NCBI GenBank assembly: GCA_964345695.1
Contig: CAYFSC010000141.1
Coordinates: 1 to 8,087, forward strand
DNA length: 8,087 nucleotides
Direction: 5' to 3'
Source of the DNA: CAYFSC01 sp964345695
GTDB lineage: Bacteria > Bacteroidota > Rhodothermia > Rhodothermales > Salinibacteraceae
The translations under genes and the position numbers were made by a program. The notes beneath the pieces were generated by a model. The model saw only the letters and a program-made list of their open reading frames with translations, had not been told where the DNA came from and made no database searches. Of the stretch, positions 6,689 through 8,087 are shown piece by piece (position 1 is the first letter of the stretch; every line of letters begins with the position of its first letter).

Positions 6689-6823
6689 TCTTCGGTTCTC
6701 GACGGGGCGGCCCAGGATGTGCTTCTGTCTAACTTCGGAAGTCCTTCCTGCATGTGCGGATCACCGGCTCCCTGCAGACGGTCCAACAGGGCGAAGAAAT
6801 GTCCTGCAAAATGATGCTGGGGA

Positions 6824-7519
6824 ATGGACTGGATTGTCGCCGGACTGGCGTTTGGATTCTTTGGAAGCGTGCATTGCATCGGCATGTGCGGTCCGCTGGC
6901 GCTGAGCCTTCCCGGCTCTCGCAAGGACCGTCTTCGGTACATGGGCGAGCGTCTGGTCTACAACCTGGGGCGAGCAGTAACCTACACGTTGCTCGGCGGC
7001 CTCGTGGGCACGCTGGGCATGCTGGTGTCGCTGACCGGCGTCCAGCAGTGGGTCTCCATCGGGATCGGGGCTGTGATGCTCCTCGGCGCCACCGTCCCGT
7101 GGGTGAGCCGCCAAGTGCAGTCGCTGGAGCAGTGGCCGGCCCAGTACCTCGGAAGGGTGATGCAGCCGATCCAGTCGCTCTACAAGCGGGGCGGAACCGG
7201 GGCGATGTTCATCGTGGGCCTGCTGAACGGACTTCTTCCCTGCGGCTTCGTCTATGCGGCCCTGGCAACAGCCGTCACGGCCGGGAGCGTGATGACGAGC
7301 ATGACGTTTATGGCGGCCTTCGGGCTCGGCACCCTCCCGGCGATGTTCGGCGTGAGCGTGGCCGACCGCCTCGTGCCTGCCACCTGGCGGCAGCACCTGT
7401 ACCGGCTCGTGCCCGTCGGACTCGCGGTCGTCGGCGTCCTTCTCATCCTCCGCGGACTGGCCCTCGGCTCCATGCTGAGTCCGAACCTGCAGGCGATTGC
7501 GCAGCGTCTGCTGCTCTAA
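6824..7519 (+). CDS. SafE/TauE-like (DsbD_2 family) integral membrane protein
   Basis: Inner-membrane protein of 231 residues with about six hydrophobic segments (roughly 1-28, 47-70, 74-94, 125-150, 154-180, 194-215). It carries the family signature GSVHCIGMCGP (14-24) in the first helix and LNGLLPCGFVYAALATA (134-150) in the fourth, so Cys18, Cys22 and Cys140 plus His17 are conserved in place. This matches the sulfite exporter TauE/SafE family proteins of the DsbD_2 group, which are often annotated near cytochrome oxidase assembly genes and may move thiols, electrons or metal ions; substrate is not known. No oxidase genes are visible here. The ATG at 6824 starts directly at the family N-terminus (MDWIVAGLAFGFFGS), with CTGGGGA immediately before it. 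The 140 bp upstream contains no gene but has overlapping small symmetric sequences (ACTTCGGAAGT at 6732-6742, GGAAGTCCTTCC at 6737-6748). The stop faces the cupin gene's stop with 36 bp between. Confidence 0.85.
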   Translation: MDWIVAGLAFGFFGSVHCIGMCGPLALSLPGSRKDRLRYMGERLVYNLGRAVTYTLLGGLVGTLGMLVSLTGVQQWVSIGIGAVMLLGATVPWVSRQVQSLEQWPAQYLGRVMQPIQSLYKRGGTGAMFIVGLLNGLLPCGFVYAALATAVTAGSVMTSMTFMAAFGLGTLPAMFGVSVADRLVPATWRQHLYRLVPVGLAVVGVLLILRGLALGSMLSPNLQAIAQRLLL

Positions 7520-7555
7520 CGCCACAGACCGCAGACCCCTCTCGGTCCACCATCA

Positions 7556-8062
7556 TTACGTCCCGGGCGTGAGAGCCTCAATAATGTCCTGATGCTGCGG
7601 AAACCGTTCAACCAGGACTGATCGCTCCGCAAGCTCAAAGTCGGCAAAGTCGAACGCCGGAGCCGTGGTACATCCGACGAGCGCATAGCCGTTCGGATCG
7701 CTGACGGTCGCGCCGAACCAGTGCCCGGCCGGCACGACGGCCTGAAGCCGCTGGCCGGTCGTCACCGCTCGGCCCAGCACCTGGCGGCCAAGCGTTCCGT
7801 CCGGGGCGATCTGGTGAAGCGTCAGCGGGGCTCCCGCCAGGAAGTGCCACAGCTCGTCCTGGCGAATGCGATGCAGCGCCGAGACCGCGTCGCCCGGAAG
7901 CAGAAAGTAGATCAGTGCAGCCGCGTCCCGCGGCCCGTCAAACCGATCGGCGAGCGCCGACGCGGGCAGGGTCGCATCGCTCCGATAAAGTTCGCGGTAG
8001 TACCCACCTTCAGGATGCGGTTCCAGGTGGAGATGGTCAATCCATGCCTGTGCAGTCTTCAC
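7556..8062 (-). CDS. Cupin domain-containing protein (DUF985 / Cupin_5 family)
   Basis: Small cytoplasmic protein of 168 residues with the complete DUF985 pattern: LHLEPHPEGGYYRELYRS (11-28), a beta-strand AALIYFLL, SALHRIRQDELWHFLAG (61-77) with the His and Glu typical of the cupin metal site, VVPAGHWFGA (109-118) and GYALVGCTTAPAFDFADFEL (125-144). Members are about 140-180 residues, so the gene is intact. The family adopts a double-stranded beta-helix fold; its reaction is generally unassigned. The start is a GTG at 8062, chosen because it places the PEGGYYRE motif about 17 residues in, as usual, and no upstream ATG in frame is visible in the remaining 25 bases. No Shine-Dalgarno sequence is visible. 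The gene converges on the SafE gene; its own promoter is at or beyond the window edge. Confidence 0.9.
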   Translation of the reverse strand: MKTAQAWIDHLHLEPHPEGGYYRELYRSDATLPASALADRFDGPRDAAALIYFLLPGDAVSALHRIRQDELWHFLAGAPLTLHQIAPDGTLGRQVLGRAVTTGQRLQAVVPAGHWFGATVSDPNGYALVGCTTAPAFDFADFELAERSVLVERFPQHQDIIEALTPGT

Positions 8063-8087
8063 GGAATTGCGTGTCGGCTTGCTCAGA

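Noticed and set aside
7527..7547. Possible bidirectional terminator between the convergent genes (GACCG / CGGTC)
   Set aside because: The stem is only 5 bp with an 11-base loop and no T-run on either strand, so it is too weak to call.
6754..7572. 272-codon plus-strand frame overlapping the SafE gene
   Set aside because: The overlapping frame from 6824 has clear membrane helices and signature cysteines, while this frame reads as low-complexity Arg/Pro-rich sequence.

Overview
The window is GC-rich, with long open frames on both strands, six whole protein genes and the first codons of a seventh. The proteins are rich in Asp and Glu. Two carry Sec signal peptides and one a lipoprotein signal, so the cell is Gram-negative-like with an outer membrane. 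The mix of HrpB helicase, exported S10 peptidase, DUF3179 lipoprotein and DUF985 cupin, with little Shine-Dalgarno signal before the starts, would suit a halophilic member of the Rhodothermota (Salinibacter relatives). That placement is inference; no rRNA or other marker gene is present.

Left half (about 1-4362, minus strand). Reading leftward, a secreted S10 serine carboxypeptidase comes first, then the DEAH-family helicase HrpB, then the first 17 codons of a four-helix-bundle (S23/IVS-type) protein that leaves the window. The junctions hold unusual repeats. A 40-nt, nearly perfect hairpin built from 15-bp tandem units starts two bases after the peptidase stop codon. A degenerate 7-bp-period array of about ten units covers the end of hrpB. 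A 16-bp palindrome lies between that array and the four-helix-bundle gene.

Middle (4363-4656). A divergent intergenic region of about 294 bp separates the minus-strand peptidase from the plus-strand genes. It contains an 8-bp inverted repeat with a 10-bp palindrome inside it, just before the DUF3179 lipoprotein gene.

Right half (4657-8062). On the plus strand a DUF3179 lipoprotein is followed closely by an outer-membrane beta-barrel protein, probably as one transcript. After a gap of 140 bp comes a six-helix SafE/TauE (DsbD_2-type) membrane protein. A DUF985 cupin gene on the minus strand converges on it, with 36 bp between the stops. Most products are ordinary single genes. The DUF3179-barrel pair may act together in the envelope, and the most unexplained material is the repeat DNA around hrpB.
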